From Marasmius tenuissimus (taxonomy: Eukaryota; Basidiomycota; Agaricomycetes; Agaricales; Marasmiaceae): a stretch of 64,000 nucleotides of DNA. This document shows, one piece after another, positions 1-11,646 of this stretch (position 1 is the stretch's first letter; every line of letters starts with the position of its first letter). Below the pieces are notes generated by a model. That model worked only from the letters and a program-made list of their open reading frames with translations, was not told where the DNA came from and searched no databases. Location of the stretch: the NCBI GenBank assembly GCA_029532415.1, contig JAQOTA010000052.1, positions 3,720,001 to 3,784,000 on the forward strand, given 5' to 3'. The translations under genes were made by a program, and so were the position numbers.

Positions 1-275
1 CGCGATGGTCACTATCATTTCTAATCCTCACTTGCACATACGGGTCGATTGCCTTCTGGTTACCCCCGATCACCGTCACTTGCGTTTTCACTATCATGTC
101 CCTTATTACTGTCACGAAACTCGTGGAGACTCACTCTGAAAAAGACGATCGCATCAATTTTCGCTGGTACAAAGTGAGTTGCCGTACATATGAGTGAGAT
201 CAAAGTTATCACTTACCTGGCTGTTGCCTACAGGGATGGCTCATTTGTGTCCACATTTTACCCCTCTTTGGATAA
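1..275 (+). CDS. C-terminal end of a membrane protein, copy 1 (partial, cut by window start)
   Basis: I do not recognise the family. The open frame enters at position 3 and runs to 173, is followed by an intron with GTGAGT donor (174) and CAG acceptor (233), and ends with a 14-codon exon (234-275, TAA). The translation has one hydrophobic segment followed by THSEKDDRINFRWYK and then GWLICVHILPLFG. The same exon pair with the same intron position occurs at 2,463-2,739, where the matching residues are THSEEDDRVNFYWYK and GWLICAHLLPLFR. Conservation of residues and splice sites across diverged DNA shows this is coding sequence and that the two genes are tandem paralogues. The N-terminal exons lie outside the window, so its integrity cannot be judged. 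Confidence 0.55.
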
Positions 276-1492
276 CCTACCTAGGAGGTAAAGACAATAA
301 AGAAAAGAGCTGAATGTGACAAAATATACATAATTATAGGTTTTCATTGTGGGAATACCCATACCCTGGGTGCTTCAAGATTTGCAACGAAAGCATGTTA
401 TCGCCCGAGGGTCGATCCAAGATTTCTGTGGCAATGTCATCAGTCTGGATGTCGGTTTTAGGTCCGAATGCAGAACTTATGTGAGTAGTATCCACCAAAC
501 TCCAGTTAGGAACATAAGTCCAACGGGGCGGTGTGGATTGTCAACGGTGAATCTGTTCAACAGTGAGTTGTCGATGAGGGAAGGCTCACAGACCTGGCTT
601 TTCCTTCCTTTTGTTTTACTTTATTTTATTTATTTATTGATTTCTCACGTCTATCGAAGGATTTTTGCACTAAGCCTCTGTTCTTGCCGCAGGGCTCTTG
701 GGACAAGTATTAACGACTTAAAAGTCTTTTTTGACTAAGTAAGAATAAAGAATGAAAGTTTGATGATACGAGCGCGTCGTGTTGCGGTATGTCATGCAAG
801 TGCTCGTCGCCTTTGTAGCTCATCAATATGATTAAATGGTGTTCGAGAATTCCTAACGGGAGGCTCTCTTGACCTACTTTCTCGTTTATCATCCCTGAAT
901 TGCCCAGAATCAATGCCCTGACGCATAATCGTCACGCCCGGCTTGCCTTTGCCTTGTAGCACACGTATTCTAAGCTGCCGCGCAAATTCTTGTCACTCCT
1001 TGTCCGCAAGTTCACTTTGAGTGATTCATATTGATCTCAGCATACTCTGGGAGGCAAAAGGACTTCCCTGAGCTCGCCATCCCCTTTATCGAGGTTGTCA
1101 AAGGCTTACAGCGTAGATAGCATTTTCTGAGACATGACCGGCAAGGTCGGTTATCGGTGGTTCGGGTACCGTGTTTCGCGGCAACAACAAAACGAGGCCG
1201 GAGCATGTGGGGGGAGGAGGAGGGGCATGTCCACAATGATTCTTGAGTGATACCGAGGCCGTCGAGGTAGGTGATGGATTCCTGAATGCTCTTTCGTTCT
1301 GCAACAAGAGATGCTTGATAGATACCGTGGTCCCGGCGATACTAGATAAAGATTTAAACAGATAACGTCATCTTTCAAGTTGGGCCGGGTTTATCTCCCG
1401 ACGTCAAATGAACCGACTAATCTTGCCCGTTAAACATTCTCCGTCTTTTGACAAGTGTCCTGAATGTGGACATCATTTCACCGGAGCTCATG
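276..1492. other. Stretch with no supported gene
   Basis: There is a T-rich stretch near 600-660 and a few short open frames, but nothing with splice-site support or similarity to another part of the window. It separates the two copies of the membrane-protein gene, so it should hold the 3' end of copy 1 and the promoter of copy 2. Part of it may be decayed exons, but I could not align it. Confidence 0.4.
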
Positions 1493-1503
1493 TATATATA
1501 AAA
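1493..1503 (+). promoter_or_regulatory. Possible TATA box for membrane-protein copy 2
   Basis: The string TATATATAAAA lies about 25-35 bp ahead of the first in-frame ATG codons (1,527 and 1,536) of the downstream gene. The spacing means a transcript could start very near 1,525, which makes the ATG at 1,536 or a later one at least as likely as 1,527. This is inference from sequence and spacing only. Confidence 0.35.
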
Positions 1504-1526
1504 CCTCGAGGACAACGCATGGACTG

Positions 1527-2739
1527 ATGTTCCCCATGACCGGCCACTCCTCATGTCTGCAAGCTGGTGCCGGACTAGGTAACCATCTGTATACACTTTT
1601 TCTGTTCATCAAGAGCAACTTCTTGTTGGCCATTGCTCCTTGTGTAAGTTTCATTTACATGGTACCGCCGTACATGGAACCTCACATTGTATTCATAGCT
1701 CCTGTGTAGCTTGGCTCTCGTGGGACCTACAAATCTATTGTTGCTTAGCGCTGCGTGTACCTGGAAAATCCTCCATCTACTGGCTTTCAATGTATGTATC
1801 CCGCTACTTACCCCCGAATCTACCACTTACCTGCTACTGTATTCTTACCATTAGATCCAAAATCAGGTGATTTATTATTCCAAGATGTCGAGACCGGATA
1901 CTCATGACTAGCAACGTATCTAGCTAGTCGGTGTTGAAGAAGACCGTATTTGCAAGCCGGACAGGCCCTTTGCTTCCGGTCGTGTGTCACTTGATAGTGG
2001 ATTCAGGCTCTATCTTGTCATCACGATTGCTTCAGTCGCGTGGAGTGGTCTTCATGGCTTGCTGCTTCTTGGGATCATCTATTCGTGTGGGACGTGGCTA
2101 TACAATAGATCTGGACTCGCAGCCAATCCCTATCTAAAAACTCCAATGAGTGGGATAGGTTATTCATGCTACATCTGGGGCATATCTTTCATTATGGGTT
2201 TGTGCACATACCACACTGTTACTCGGAGTTACTGAAGTGCTGATCATCTGCCAGGGGGTCATCAAACTCTCAGCACAAAGTCTCGCTCTGCAATTCTACT
2301 GAGTTACGGTGAGTGGTGGGGCACGTACATTGGCTCGCAGCGGAGTCTGACTTTCTGATTTCATAGGGACATATCTCTGATTTCAAAGATCGCTCGGGAG
2401 ATGCTAAGATGGGTTGAAGGACAATACCTCTCATTCTTTCGCAACGAGTTGCCCGCTGGTCACTCTCATTCCTGGTGTTCGCCTGCACATATGCTCTGAT
2501 CACCTTCTGGTCACCCCCAGTCATTGTCAATTGGATTTTCACCCTTATATCCCTCATTACCGTTGCAAAGCTCGTTGGGACTCACTCTGAGGAAGATGAC
2601 CGCGTCAATTTCTATTGGTACAAAGTGAGTTGCGCAAGCTTCTTTAATATGTCAGTGACGAGTCACGACAATGTTATTGCTTACCATTACTTGCAGGGAT
2701 GGCTGATTTGTGCCCACCTTTTACCTCTCTTTCGATGAT
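1527..2739 (+). CDS. Multi-exon membrane protein, copy 2 (model approximate)
   Basis: I do not recognise the family. Exon 1 (about 1,527-1,643) ends LLAIAPC before GTAAGT; exon 2 (1,699-1,791) is hydrophobic (LLCSLALVGPTNLLLLSAAC) and in phase. A short exon may follow at 1,855-1,866. A longer exon inside 1,984-2,235 has two or three membrane segments (RLYLVITIASVAW, LLLLGIIYSCG, YSCYIWGISFIMGLC). The last two exons are 2,463-2,624 and 2,698-2,739 (TGA) and match copy 1 at the window start. I expect a polytopic protein with five or more membrane spans. The middle splice sites (1,867-1,984 and 2,235-2,463) are not settled and a lesion there cannot be excluded. Another fungal polytopic receptor- or transporter-like family is possible, but no diagnostic motif is visible. 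Confidence 0.5.
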
Positions 2740-3281
2740 CTTTCAACCGAGCAATAGTCTATGGTGGTACTTGCTGAAGTCACGAGCTCGGAATGAAGCC
2801 ACATTCAGTGTGCAAGTATCTTTTATATACAATTTAAACTCATTGTGATACGCGTTCTCTTTCCTCAGGGACCGAATCAGTCATAGCTATTCCATATCTG
2901 ATCATAAGGTTGAAGATGATGGTTGGCCTCATTCAGTCAACTGTTCCGCGAGGAAAAATCCACATACGAGGATTTGCCAACCCCACAATATTCTCTCCAT
3001 GATCTCCCACGGTATTGCTCCACCTCATTCTGATCTGATCATGACCCCTGGGAGTGCAACGGTCAACCTGAGAATCGTAATACACGTGCTTGCCAGGTGA
3101 ATGACCCAGTGGGAGTCGTGGGAGGCAATGCGGTGCCAATACACTTCTCTAGATAAATGATGACGTGTATGTACTCCTGAGTCATCTTAGACCAGAACCA
3201 CCATCACCTTGTAGATTCATAAATGGCCTCTTTGTGAGCAGCCTCCACAATACTTTTAGCTCACGCTAATTCAGATATAGA
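2740..3281. other. Intergenic, nothing recognised
   Basis: No open frame with splice or homology support and no repeat structure was seen between the membrane-protein stop codon and the start of F-box similarity. Confidence 0.4.
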
Positions 3282-4143
3282 AGAACTGTTGAAGGACACA
3301 GATTGAAAGGCTTCGAACCGGTGGAGGTGCTCCAAAAAATATTCAGAAATTGTGCTCGCTCCCTGTTCAATTGGAATGAAACTCCATGGGTGCTTGTAAG
3401 GGTCTGTAGGTGTGTTAACTCGCCATATACTTCCTACTTTATTACAATTCCTGTTAAATAGGCATTGGCGTGAGGTTGCAATGGCTAATCGATACCTGTA
3501 GACACAACTCGGTATTGACGTCAATGAATTACTATCAAAGTTTCTGAAGACTGGAGGCACAGGGGCTCTCACGAATATCATTCGCTTCACGGATCCTCAA
3601 GCACTCAATCTATATATATTTCTTCGCAAAGTTCGAAGCTCCCAGCTCTGCCTCCAAAGCATATGTGATTCAATTCAAGGATCCTGTCACCAGTGGAGGT
3701 CCTTAATCTGCAAAACCCCAACTGTGACATCCGACCTTTACCCCTCTCTATTCCTTTCATCAACTGAACAGGCCTTTGATACATTGGAAGAGCTGTCGCT
3801 CCAATATGCACCAGACATGAATGTTGGAAGCTACCCAGCTCTTCTTGATGCCATCTCTTGTTCAGCTCTGAAACTCAGATCCGTGACCATGGGATATTCT
3901 TCTATCCACTTTCCCTGACTTCTTCTCTTGCCCTGGGTACAAATCACGACCTTAAAACTGAGTGACTCCCTTATCAGTGACCCAGTCATCCTACATGGGA
4001 TTCTACAAGCTGCTCAGAGACTCAATACACCTGTACTTGACATTCTGATGCAAAGGCCTATTCGATTAAACACTCTCCCCATGCTATCTATATTCGGTGT
4101 TGGGCGCGGTTGGTACTCCAATCTGTTCACAGTTCCATGTTTG
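3282..4143 (+). pseudogene. F-box/LRR pseudogene, segment 1 (F-box and first LRR part)
   Basis: The first exon encodes an F-box start (PVEVLQKIFRNCARSLFNW) and ends at a GTAAGG donor near 3,395. The next exon starts at 3,462 with HWREVAMANRYL, the usual end of a fungal F-box, and then has TAG where the family has tryptophan (TGG to TAG). It continues as an LRR-like region (TLEELSLQYAPDMNVGSYPA) and, after a stop and frame change near 3,915, as the open frame ending at 4,143. The right-arm gene at 63,879-63,104 has the same order (LLEELTLSHMPAGDPTDYIS). F-box proteins recruit substrates to SCF ubiquitin ligases; that role is from the family. With a stop, a frame break and three insertions downstream, this copy is dead. 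Confidence 0.75.
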
Positions 4144-4724
4144 TGTTAGGATTGTGTGGATCTGATAGGGATAAGATCAGATATGGGTTTAATATGCTGT
4201 CGGATAGATGGATAGGAAAGAGATAAGATGAAGGAGTGTGGGAGCAACAGATCTAGAAGCAGACAGTAGCTGAAGGTTTTGCCAACAGCTCCATGAACTG
4301 AGCTGTCCTTCTACTAGACTAAGAGGACAAGTTGCGAGAGAGAAGGAAAGACATTAGAGTCATGATGGGAAAGTATCCAGGTGAGTCCTGGTTGATTTTG
4401 AGTCTAGAGATACATGATAGAAGTATAGAGCTTATATAGAGTTATAGTAAATGAATGATATGGAAGTCAAACATGATCTGGAGTAAATATCAAGATGGAA
4501 TGAGTGATGAAACTTGGAACTAAGATGTCCAAGATAAATGAAAAGATTATCATCAGAGAAAGATATGTCCAATGATATCAAAAGATATGACAGATGAAAA
4601 GATAGATGTGATGTATATGAGACTGAATCACAGAAGTACCCAGAATTGGTCTGCGAGTGATGTGACTAGCCAAGTGTGATGTGACTAGGTGATATGGACC
4701 AGGGTAGGATGCATGAATGTAACA
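4144..4724. mobile_element. Solo LTR (581 bp) inside the F-box/LRR pseudogene
   Basis: The block begins TGTTAGGATT and ends AATGTAACA, and is flanked by a perfect 5-bp direct repeat GTTTG (4,139-4,143 and 4,725-4,729). Removing it with one repeat copy joins the F-box/LRR frame as TVPCL followed by TYLEV without a shift. A TG...CA block with a 5-bp target duplication and no internal region is the mark of a solo LTR left by LTR-LTR recombination. It does not match the other LTRs in the window, so its parent family is not present here and the strand is unknown. Confidence 0.8.
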
Positions 4725-4780
4725 GTTTGACATATCTTGAGGTATCTCTACTGCAGTCTAGTATGAACATCGGATCAGAG
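4725..4780 (+). pseudogene. F-box/LRR pseudogene, segment 2
   Basis: This is 56 bp of host LRR exon left between the solo LTR and Gypsy-A. It reads TYLEVSLLQSSMNIGS in the same frame as segments 1 and 3. Its last five bases, CAGAG, are the target-site duplication of Gypsy-A and reappear at 20,671-20,675. The matching right-arm residues are LRHLNLSTANGE. Confidence 0.75.
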
Positions 4781-4986
4781 TGAAAGGGATCGTTCACTCG
4801 GTCCTTCAGACCTCAATAACCAGGCAGTCGTTTAATTGGCTACAGAGAGCGCTACAAAAGGGTTACACAAGGTGGTGAAGGTAAGAGTAAAAGATATGAA
4901 TAATTAGGTAAGTTGTAGCGAGTCCTTTTATATGTAGAGAAGTCCGTGTATTTGAAATATACTGGATATGGGACGTGGCCCTTACA
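4781..4986 (-). repeat. Gypsy-A 3' LTR
   Basis: In element orientation it starts TGTAAGGGCC and ends CCCTTTCA. It pairs with 20,465-20,670 without gaps and with seven substitutions. It carries a TATAAAAGG-like box in the better kept partner; here that box has a CpG to TpG change beside it. Confidence 0.92.
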
Positions 4987-5008
4987 TACTCCCCCACTAG
5001 ATTGGCCT

Positions 5009-7082
5009 CTAGTCCAATCTCTCATCCATAAGTTCATCTTTCTCAGCGGCATCAACGTTGGAGGCATCCACCTTATCCATGTTCTCATCTTGGTCAGTCA
5101 CGAGCTGGGGACTAGTGTCTGTAGCTCCCAAAGTCGATGGCAGCGTCACATCCGTAGATGTCTCGACAGTGGCTGAAGATCCTGCATTCTGAGTATCGGG
5201 ATCAGATGGTGAAATGGTGGTGATGGTACTGGGTTCGTCAGAGCCGCTGTTAGCGGAAGGGAGAGACTGGGAGGATGGCGACATGTTCCCAGAGTTGGAG
5301 ATATGAAGTTGTTCGACAGGTACGGACACCGTCTGCGGAGGAGAAGTCGGGATCCAGATAGTGGGGACTTTCATATCGGGGTCAGTGCCAGGTTGTTTCT
5401 TCCAGTGACCAATAAGGAATTGCCAGCGGCGATACTCCAGTACTTTCGCTCGACCAATGTGATCTGGGACGATGTAGATGCGTTCTGAGCGAAGGGAATG
5501 AATGGAATAGAATAGCGAGCGGATACAACCAAACTTGTAAAGTTGGGCAAAAGAGTTCCGCTGTTCGGGGGTGTGTAATGGCGATGACTGCATGTCTAGA
5601 CAGAATTGCACACCGTAATGAAACATACGGTCAACCATTGCAATAGTAACCCCACAGTCAGCAAAGTGCTGTACTACTCTGGCGAGTGTGGTAGTGAGTG
5701 GAGCAGGACAATGTTTGATAGTACCTGCTGGGTTGACTTCTAGACCCAGAGCTTGTAGCTGTTGTTGGTAAAGCCCCGGCCAAGCTACGAGACGGATAGA
5801 CTCTCTTCGGAAGGTCTCTCAATGCTCCTTTGGAGCCATCTTGTGTAGAATGCAATGGGCCATAATGGAGTTGAGCGAAACGTAGCCCGAGTTGGTCAGG
5901 ATAATACCCATGTGACACGGCTTTCGTAGTGAAGCCATACAAATAGTACGCACAGAGGGAACCTTCGATGAATTGCCATCAGACCAGTCGGCAATGGAGT
6001 CTGAGGGCTGCACCGTAGAGTCGACAAAGTGAAAGCGTGTGAAGGTAGACCACTTGGGATCAGGATCAGCGGAGATAAGAGGCTTGAATGATGCGGCAAG
6101 TTTGAGAGAGTTCGTGTGAAGGGTGGTTTTCAGGGTGGTTAATACCTGAGCAAGTCCCATGGAATCACGAAGTCAAAGGAGGTAGTGCAATTTGCCAGTA
6201 GTGTGAGCCTGCGAGATGAGGCATTCGGCAAGGTGTGGAGTAGCTGGTGGTAGCTGATTTCCATGGGAAGATCCTATGAAAGGTAGGATGTCAGGTAGGT
6301 GCTGGTTACGAGCACATTCTTGAATATACAGGGATGCAGTAATGAATCCTGTCGGGTTCCATTGGAAGTCAGGTGTTTCTTCCAAACTAGGTCGGAACCA
6401 AGAGTGCTGGTATAGGGCCAGAGCGGTGGCATGATTGGGATACAGCTCTGATCCCAGGGTAGAGTATGATGGAGGAGAGGGTATCGAGGAAGAAGTACGG
6501 GTATTAGTCGCCCAAGGAGGTGGTGGCCTGCGATGAGAAGAGGCAGGGTCCTGGTCAGACTTCCTCTTAGTACCAGAGAGAGGTCGTGATACTTGTGTAG
6601 TATCATCAGAACGATTCTGAGCATCATGGGCAAGGTTATCACGTTCCTCGGTAACGGTAGCGAGCTTCTTTTCGAGCTCGGCACGTTTGGCCACTTCAGG
6701 AGCCGTGAAGTGATCCACAAGCTTGTTGTAAGCGGCAGTGAAAGACGTATCTTCCTTGGAGTCAGCCTGTACAGCGTGCTCAAGGACGTTGAAGCACAGA
6801 GATCCGTCAGCATGCTTGTGAGAGATGACAGCTAGCTTCAGGTTCGCAAGCCAAGTTCCACCTGACGATGGGGCGATGGGTTGCTGCATGAAGTTGATGG
6901 GGTTTCCGAATGAATTTCCTCCGGAATTCTCCCCCCCCTAAAAGGCGCATTTTGTTAGTTGAATGCGGCAATTTGTTAGGTTTGTTCGTACCACAAGACA
7001 GAATGGGAAATGGGTATTTTTCAAAGGCATTCCCGTTGTTGTGGTTGTCACCGAAACTGAATTTGGAAGAGTTGAGAGACAT
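5009..7082 (-). pseudogene. Gypsy-A ORF3: extra spliced gene between integrase and 3' LTR
   Basis: The function is unknown. Exon 1 (7,082-6,992) begins MSLNSSKFSFGDNHNNG; an intron with donor GTACGA (6,991) and acceptor TTTTAG (6,938) leads to exon 2, a frame open in one phase down to 5,009 apart from TGA codons at 6,173 and 5,819. The protein would be about 670 residues. It has an N-terminal block (TWLANLKLAVISHKHADG), a short charged stretch with coiled-coil character (AELEKKLATVTEERDNL), a low-complexity linker and a C-terminal block (LARVVQHFADCGVTIAMVDR, then YRRWQFLIGHW). Gypsy-B has the same order, intron and location (42,954-45,220). A run of eight C on the + strand at the acceptor shifts the phase by one base relative to Gypsy-B, probably a slip. 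I see no signal peptide or membrane segment, so it is not an obvious envelope protein. Confidence 0.75.
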
Positions 7083-7217
7083 GATGGACGATAGGATGGC
7101 TACGAAGTGAGCAGAGGATATCAATGGGTGGTTTAGAAAAGGTTCTAGGTATGTTCCCTGATTGTGTTCGATGTTTTTAAGTGTTTCTGTATTTCCAAAT
7201 TTATGGAGACGTAAGAG

Positions 7218-10200
7218 TCAATTTGAACCGTTGCTAGGGTTTTGAGGCAAGTCTTGCCACCTGGATACACCCATTAATGTGAAATACTTGTCCAATGCTT
7301 TCAGTTTCTGGACTGTAGAGTACGGCTCGAGTGTAATGTCACCCAAAGTCCAATGAACTTCGAATAGCACACGCTTTCCCTTCCAGGTGTGTGAGGTAGT
7401 CTCATCCACAAACTCCTCAGATTCTTGCGGAACTCCGAAATCGTAGGGTTCAGGTCGAGAATGATTTGGAAATAATATTTTGTCGCTGGGATCAAACAGT
7501 TTTAGGAGGCTGACATGAAATATGTCATGGATTCATTTCCGGGTTAGATCTTCCAGAAGGTCCAGTCGGTAAGTGGAGGTCTTGGGGAAAGCCTCAAGCA
7601 CAGAGTATGGTCCAATGTATTTGGGAAGAAGCTTGGTAGCTCTTCCTTTAGGCAGTAAAAGGTTCTGAGTCGAAAGGTAAACTTTGGAACCTTTTTTAAT
7701 TTTAGGTTCAGACCTCCGGTGCTTATTAGCGTGGTAAGTTTGAAATACACGCGCAGAGATTAATGCGTCGTGTGCGTCAAATAAGTTCTGCATGGCTTGA
7801 ATGCCATATGCGCATACGCCAGCCGGGACATTATCCTGTGTCCTCACGTCAAATAGCATCGATGGAACATAGCCGTAGTTGAGTTCAAACGGCGCAAAGC
7901 TCGAGAAAGCATTAATGCTGGAGTTGATAGTGAACTCCACTAAGGGCACTTTTCCAAGCCAGTTGTGTTGATCTGCACATATAGCGGTACAGAAAATTTG
8001 AGATACAGATTGATTGGCCCATTCGGTAGCACCATCGGTTTGGGGGTGGAAGGAAGTTGACATGAGAAGTTGAGCTCCTAACATTCGGTGGAGTTCACGC
8101 CACCAAATTGATGTGAACTTCGAATCACAGTCTGAGACTATTGATCTCGGTAGACCATGAAGACGTACTATCTCTTGTAGGTAGCACAGAGATAAGTCAG
8201 TACCGGTATTTGTGGTGTGACACGGAACCAGATGTACCATGCTCGTTAGACGGCAGATTACCACCCATAGGTAGTTGAAACCCTTTACTTCGGGAAATGG
8301 GCCCAAAAAGTCCATACCAATTGATTCCCAAGGACGAGACGGGATAGGTAGAGGGTGTAGATTGCCCATGGGGCGAGCGTTAATAGACTTTGAGCGATTG
8401 CAGAGCTCACAAGTTGAACAAAATTTGTCAGTCATACCATAAATTCCCGACCACCAATACCATCTACGGATATAATCGGCAGTTCGTTGGGTCCGAAATG
8501 TCCAACAATTTGATGCGCGGAGTCGAGTATCAAGGTGTGTAGAGACCTATGTCCCTTGGGTGCTGCAGGGATACATACAACGGGCTCCCCGGCGAGGTTT
8601 TTAGTCCATAATAGACCATCTTCCTCATAGAAGCGCAGATATTCCTCAATTTTAGCAGCAACCTTGCTAAATAGCGGGTCTATCTGATACAGTGCCTTGA
8701 GTTCCGGAATAAACTCCTTGTCTGACTCAAATGCAGCTCAAAGGTTGCATCCCTTAGCCCGAGACTCAATCACAGTTGGATTCTCAGCTGGGATTTCATC
8801 AACATCTGCAGTGTCAGGCTCACAGGCATCCCGTAAAGCTTGAGCCTCAAGGTCTCTGGGCTCAATAGCATGTAGAGCTTTGAACTGTTCAAGAAGTTCC
8901 TTAACTTCATCCATTCGACCCAAGGGTAAGTCTTCTCTGAGTTTATCAATACGAACATCCACATTGACAAAGTCATTTGGCGGGTGCTTATCATCGGGGG
9001 TATCAGTCTCGAAATAACGTGAGAGTACGTCAGCAACTCGATTGCTTGTCCCCTTGATGTATGTGATATCAAAGTCAAACCGGGACAAGTATTCCATCCA
9101 CCGCATTTGATGGCTGGGCAGACGTTTCTGAGTTTTGAAGAACTCGAGAGATTTGTGGTCTGTTACTACATGGATTCGGTATCCAATTAACTTATCTTCC
9201 CATTTAAGTAGGGCTTCAAGGATAGCGAGTGTTTCAGTCTCAAAAACTCGATAATTGCGCTGGGCGTCGCTGAACTTCTTCGACATGAACACAGCGGGAC
9301 AACAGGTTTGCCATGTCGGCCCTTGACCGTACATGGCGCCTATTCCAAATACGAAGGCGTCACATATAACCCAAATGGGTTCCTGGCTCGACGGGTCAAT
9401 AGGCTTGAGTATAGGTACACGACAGCATAAATCCTTGATATGCTGAAAGCAGATATCGTGCAATGGGCGCCAAAAGAAGGGCTGGTAATTTCGGGACATC
9501 TCTGATAGTGGGGTTGTGTATGCTGAGATGTCCGGTAGGAAATGCGATAGATAGTTTACCAGCCCAAGAAATTTCTGTATATCATTATAATTTCTTGGTG
9601 TACGCCAGTTCCGAATTCGCTCTAGCTTATCGGTATCGGTGTGCAAACCATTGTTATCAATAACATGGCCTAAACAGTCCATAGACTCTGCATAGAGTTC
9701 ACATTTGGACGACTTGAGGTACAGAGCTTGCTTTCTCAACATATCAAATACTAATCTGAGGTGTTCTTCATGACCCTCAATAGTATCGCTGAAGACAAAA
9801 ATGTCATCCAGATATACATGCATGAATTTTGCAATGTATTCACGAAAATGTGATTCATGAGGCGCTGAAACATAGAGGGAGCATTGGTATCTCCCTGCTG
9901 CATCACATGGCTAACAAACGTGCCAAGAACAGTTGAGAAGGCAGTCTTGTGAATGTCATTTGGCATTATCCAAACTTGCTCATAAGCATCAGATAGGTCA
10001 ATTTTAGACCTGTACTTTGCCGCAGCAACCTGAGTACGTATCTGATCTTGATCAGGCATTGGGGTAACATCCTTGACAGTGTTGTTGTTTCGTTCTCGAC
10101 AATCAACAGTGGTACGGATACCCTTTCCGTCTTTCTTCGGAATGCATAACATGGGTGCTGCTTGGGAGACTGTCTTGGGTTCCCACCATTGAGCTCGGAC

Positions 10201-10686
10201 GTATCTCTCTATCTTTTCAGAGAGCAAATTTCTCAATGAATCAGGGCATCACGGCATATAGTAGCGATATCTTTTCTCATCATCTATGAGTGGTATAGTA
10301 TGATTGATTTCCCGTAGCGGCGGTAATTCTTCAGGTACGCCATTCATAATGTCGGCATATTCTTCAATCCATTTAGCTTGAAGCTGGGGAATATCGGCAT
10401 CTGTATATCCCTGAGAGCCCAACTTGGGGTCTGATACCGCTCGCTGGGCTCTAACAAACTCATTCAAGAGAGTTTGTACAGGAGTTGTATCCCGTGATGT
10501 GGTAGCAACATCAATCATATTCAATAAGTCTTCGGTGGATAGCTGGTTGCCGGGACCTAACAGTACAGGAAGGTACAGGTGTAGGTCATTTTTTCTTAGT
10601 TTGGAAGCATCCTCATCTTCTACAGTTGTGATGGATGTGGCTGTTGAGTGTGAGGGCTCAACTCGGACAGAAGATCTGCCATGTAG
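7218..10686 (-). pseudogene. Gypsy-A pol: reverse transcriptase, RNase H, integrase, chromodomain-like tail
   Basis: The reading order is the RT N-terminal part (10,524-9,830, with DLSDAYEQVWIMPNDIHKTA), the catalytic YLDD at about 9,814-9,803, RNase H (IWVICDAFVFGIGAMYGQG, VVTDHKSLEFF), integrase with its catalytic aspartates and glutamate in MDFLGPFPEV, SDCDSKFTS and TDGATEWANQ, and a chromodomain-like end (VHWTLGDITLEPYSTV) at 7,409-7,218. The frame changes just before YLDD, again near 8,700-8,435, and is cut by stops at 10,687, near 10,249 and near 7,530. Residue changes at otherwise fixed places (SDRD to SDCD, TERAN to TEWAN) fit CpG decay. The equivalent Gypsy-B region (45,292-48,649) is better preserved. 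Confidence 0.88.
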
Positions 10687-11646
10687 TCACGGTTTTGGCA
10701 ATGTGGCCTTTCGTTTCCCTAGGGCCTTTTCACTCAATCCAGGGTAAGCTTGCTGTTTACGGGCTCGACTCTTATCGCTTTCCTCAATATATGTTTCTCT
10801 TGATATGATTTTAGCGTGTCGTCGAGCTAGTTCCGCGGTTTCCTCCCCCTCATCAAGAGTAGGTATACTCTTGCCATTCAAACGAATTGAATTATCACTG
10901 AAATTCAATGAAAGACCATGTCTCCGCATGAATACAGTGCCAACTACGGCATCATAGCGATTGATGTTTGCCACGCCAAAATATCCGACTTCAGTTACTG
11001 TCTCGTGTGATGAGGCAAAGGAGTACTTGGTGTCGCATCCGTGGGATATGCGAGATCGACTCCCTTTAGTTCCCAGTTGGAAGGTTACTGGATTCTCCAG
11101 GTGGTATACGGTTAACCTTGCTATTCGAGCAAAGTCGGGGCTGACTGCATCAGCGGTACTTCCACTATCAAACAACATGAAAGCCCTGACTCCGTTGATA
11201 TCAATGAATGCAGTGAGGCATTGGTTATCTTTTAGAGTGCGGTGAGGGCGAGTCCCAATTGAATCCACGGTCACTAGGTTTGGTTTTAGAGTGGATTGTG
11301 CATTACCATCCACATCAACCGTTATGGAGCGTAGGTATTCTCCGAAGTCAAGGTTGAGAACTTCATCTGACTCGTCAACTGATGAGGACTCCTCTAGATC
11401 GTCTGAATAGTATTCGGCTTCAGATTCACTAGCATCCATCATGAAGCCTACATGTTCCATGTACTCCTCATCAGCATCGTCACTTGTGTACTGAGATCCA
11501 TTAAGGTCAGTACCTTCAGTATCATTCTCAGTGTCAGATTCTGAGTGGTGGTCTGATGATGCAGCTTCCTGAGGTGTTGGTTCAGGTGGTTCATGCTCAG
11601 ATTCAGCGTCTGAGGCTTCTGCAATACGGAACAAGCGGGTAGATCC
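10687..11646 (-). pseudogene. Gypsy-A retroviral-type aspartic protease with acidic linker
   Basis: The frame is continuous with the gag end, apart from a TAA at 11,647. It starts with a long acidic serine-rich linker (ESDTENDTEGTDLNGSQY) and reaches the protease proper, with active site LFDSGSTADAVSPDF and a downstream VVGTVFMRRHG block that fits the ILG-like second motif. This enzyme would cleave the Gag-Pol precursor as a homodimer (family knowledge). It ends at TGA (10,687), probably a decayed CGA, because the same frame stays open below it. Confidence 0.82.

Noticed and set aside
5009..7082. ORF3 as a retroviral envelope gene
   Set aside because: The position fits, but no signal peptide, cleavage site or membrane anchor is visible in either copy; the protein is coiled-coil and Ser/Pro-rich.
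10424..10747. Plus-strand frames over the gypsy and copia genes
   Set aside because: They lie opposite well-supported pol and gag genes and show no conserved motifs.
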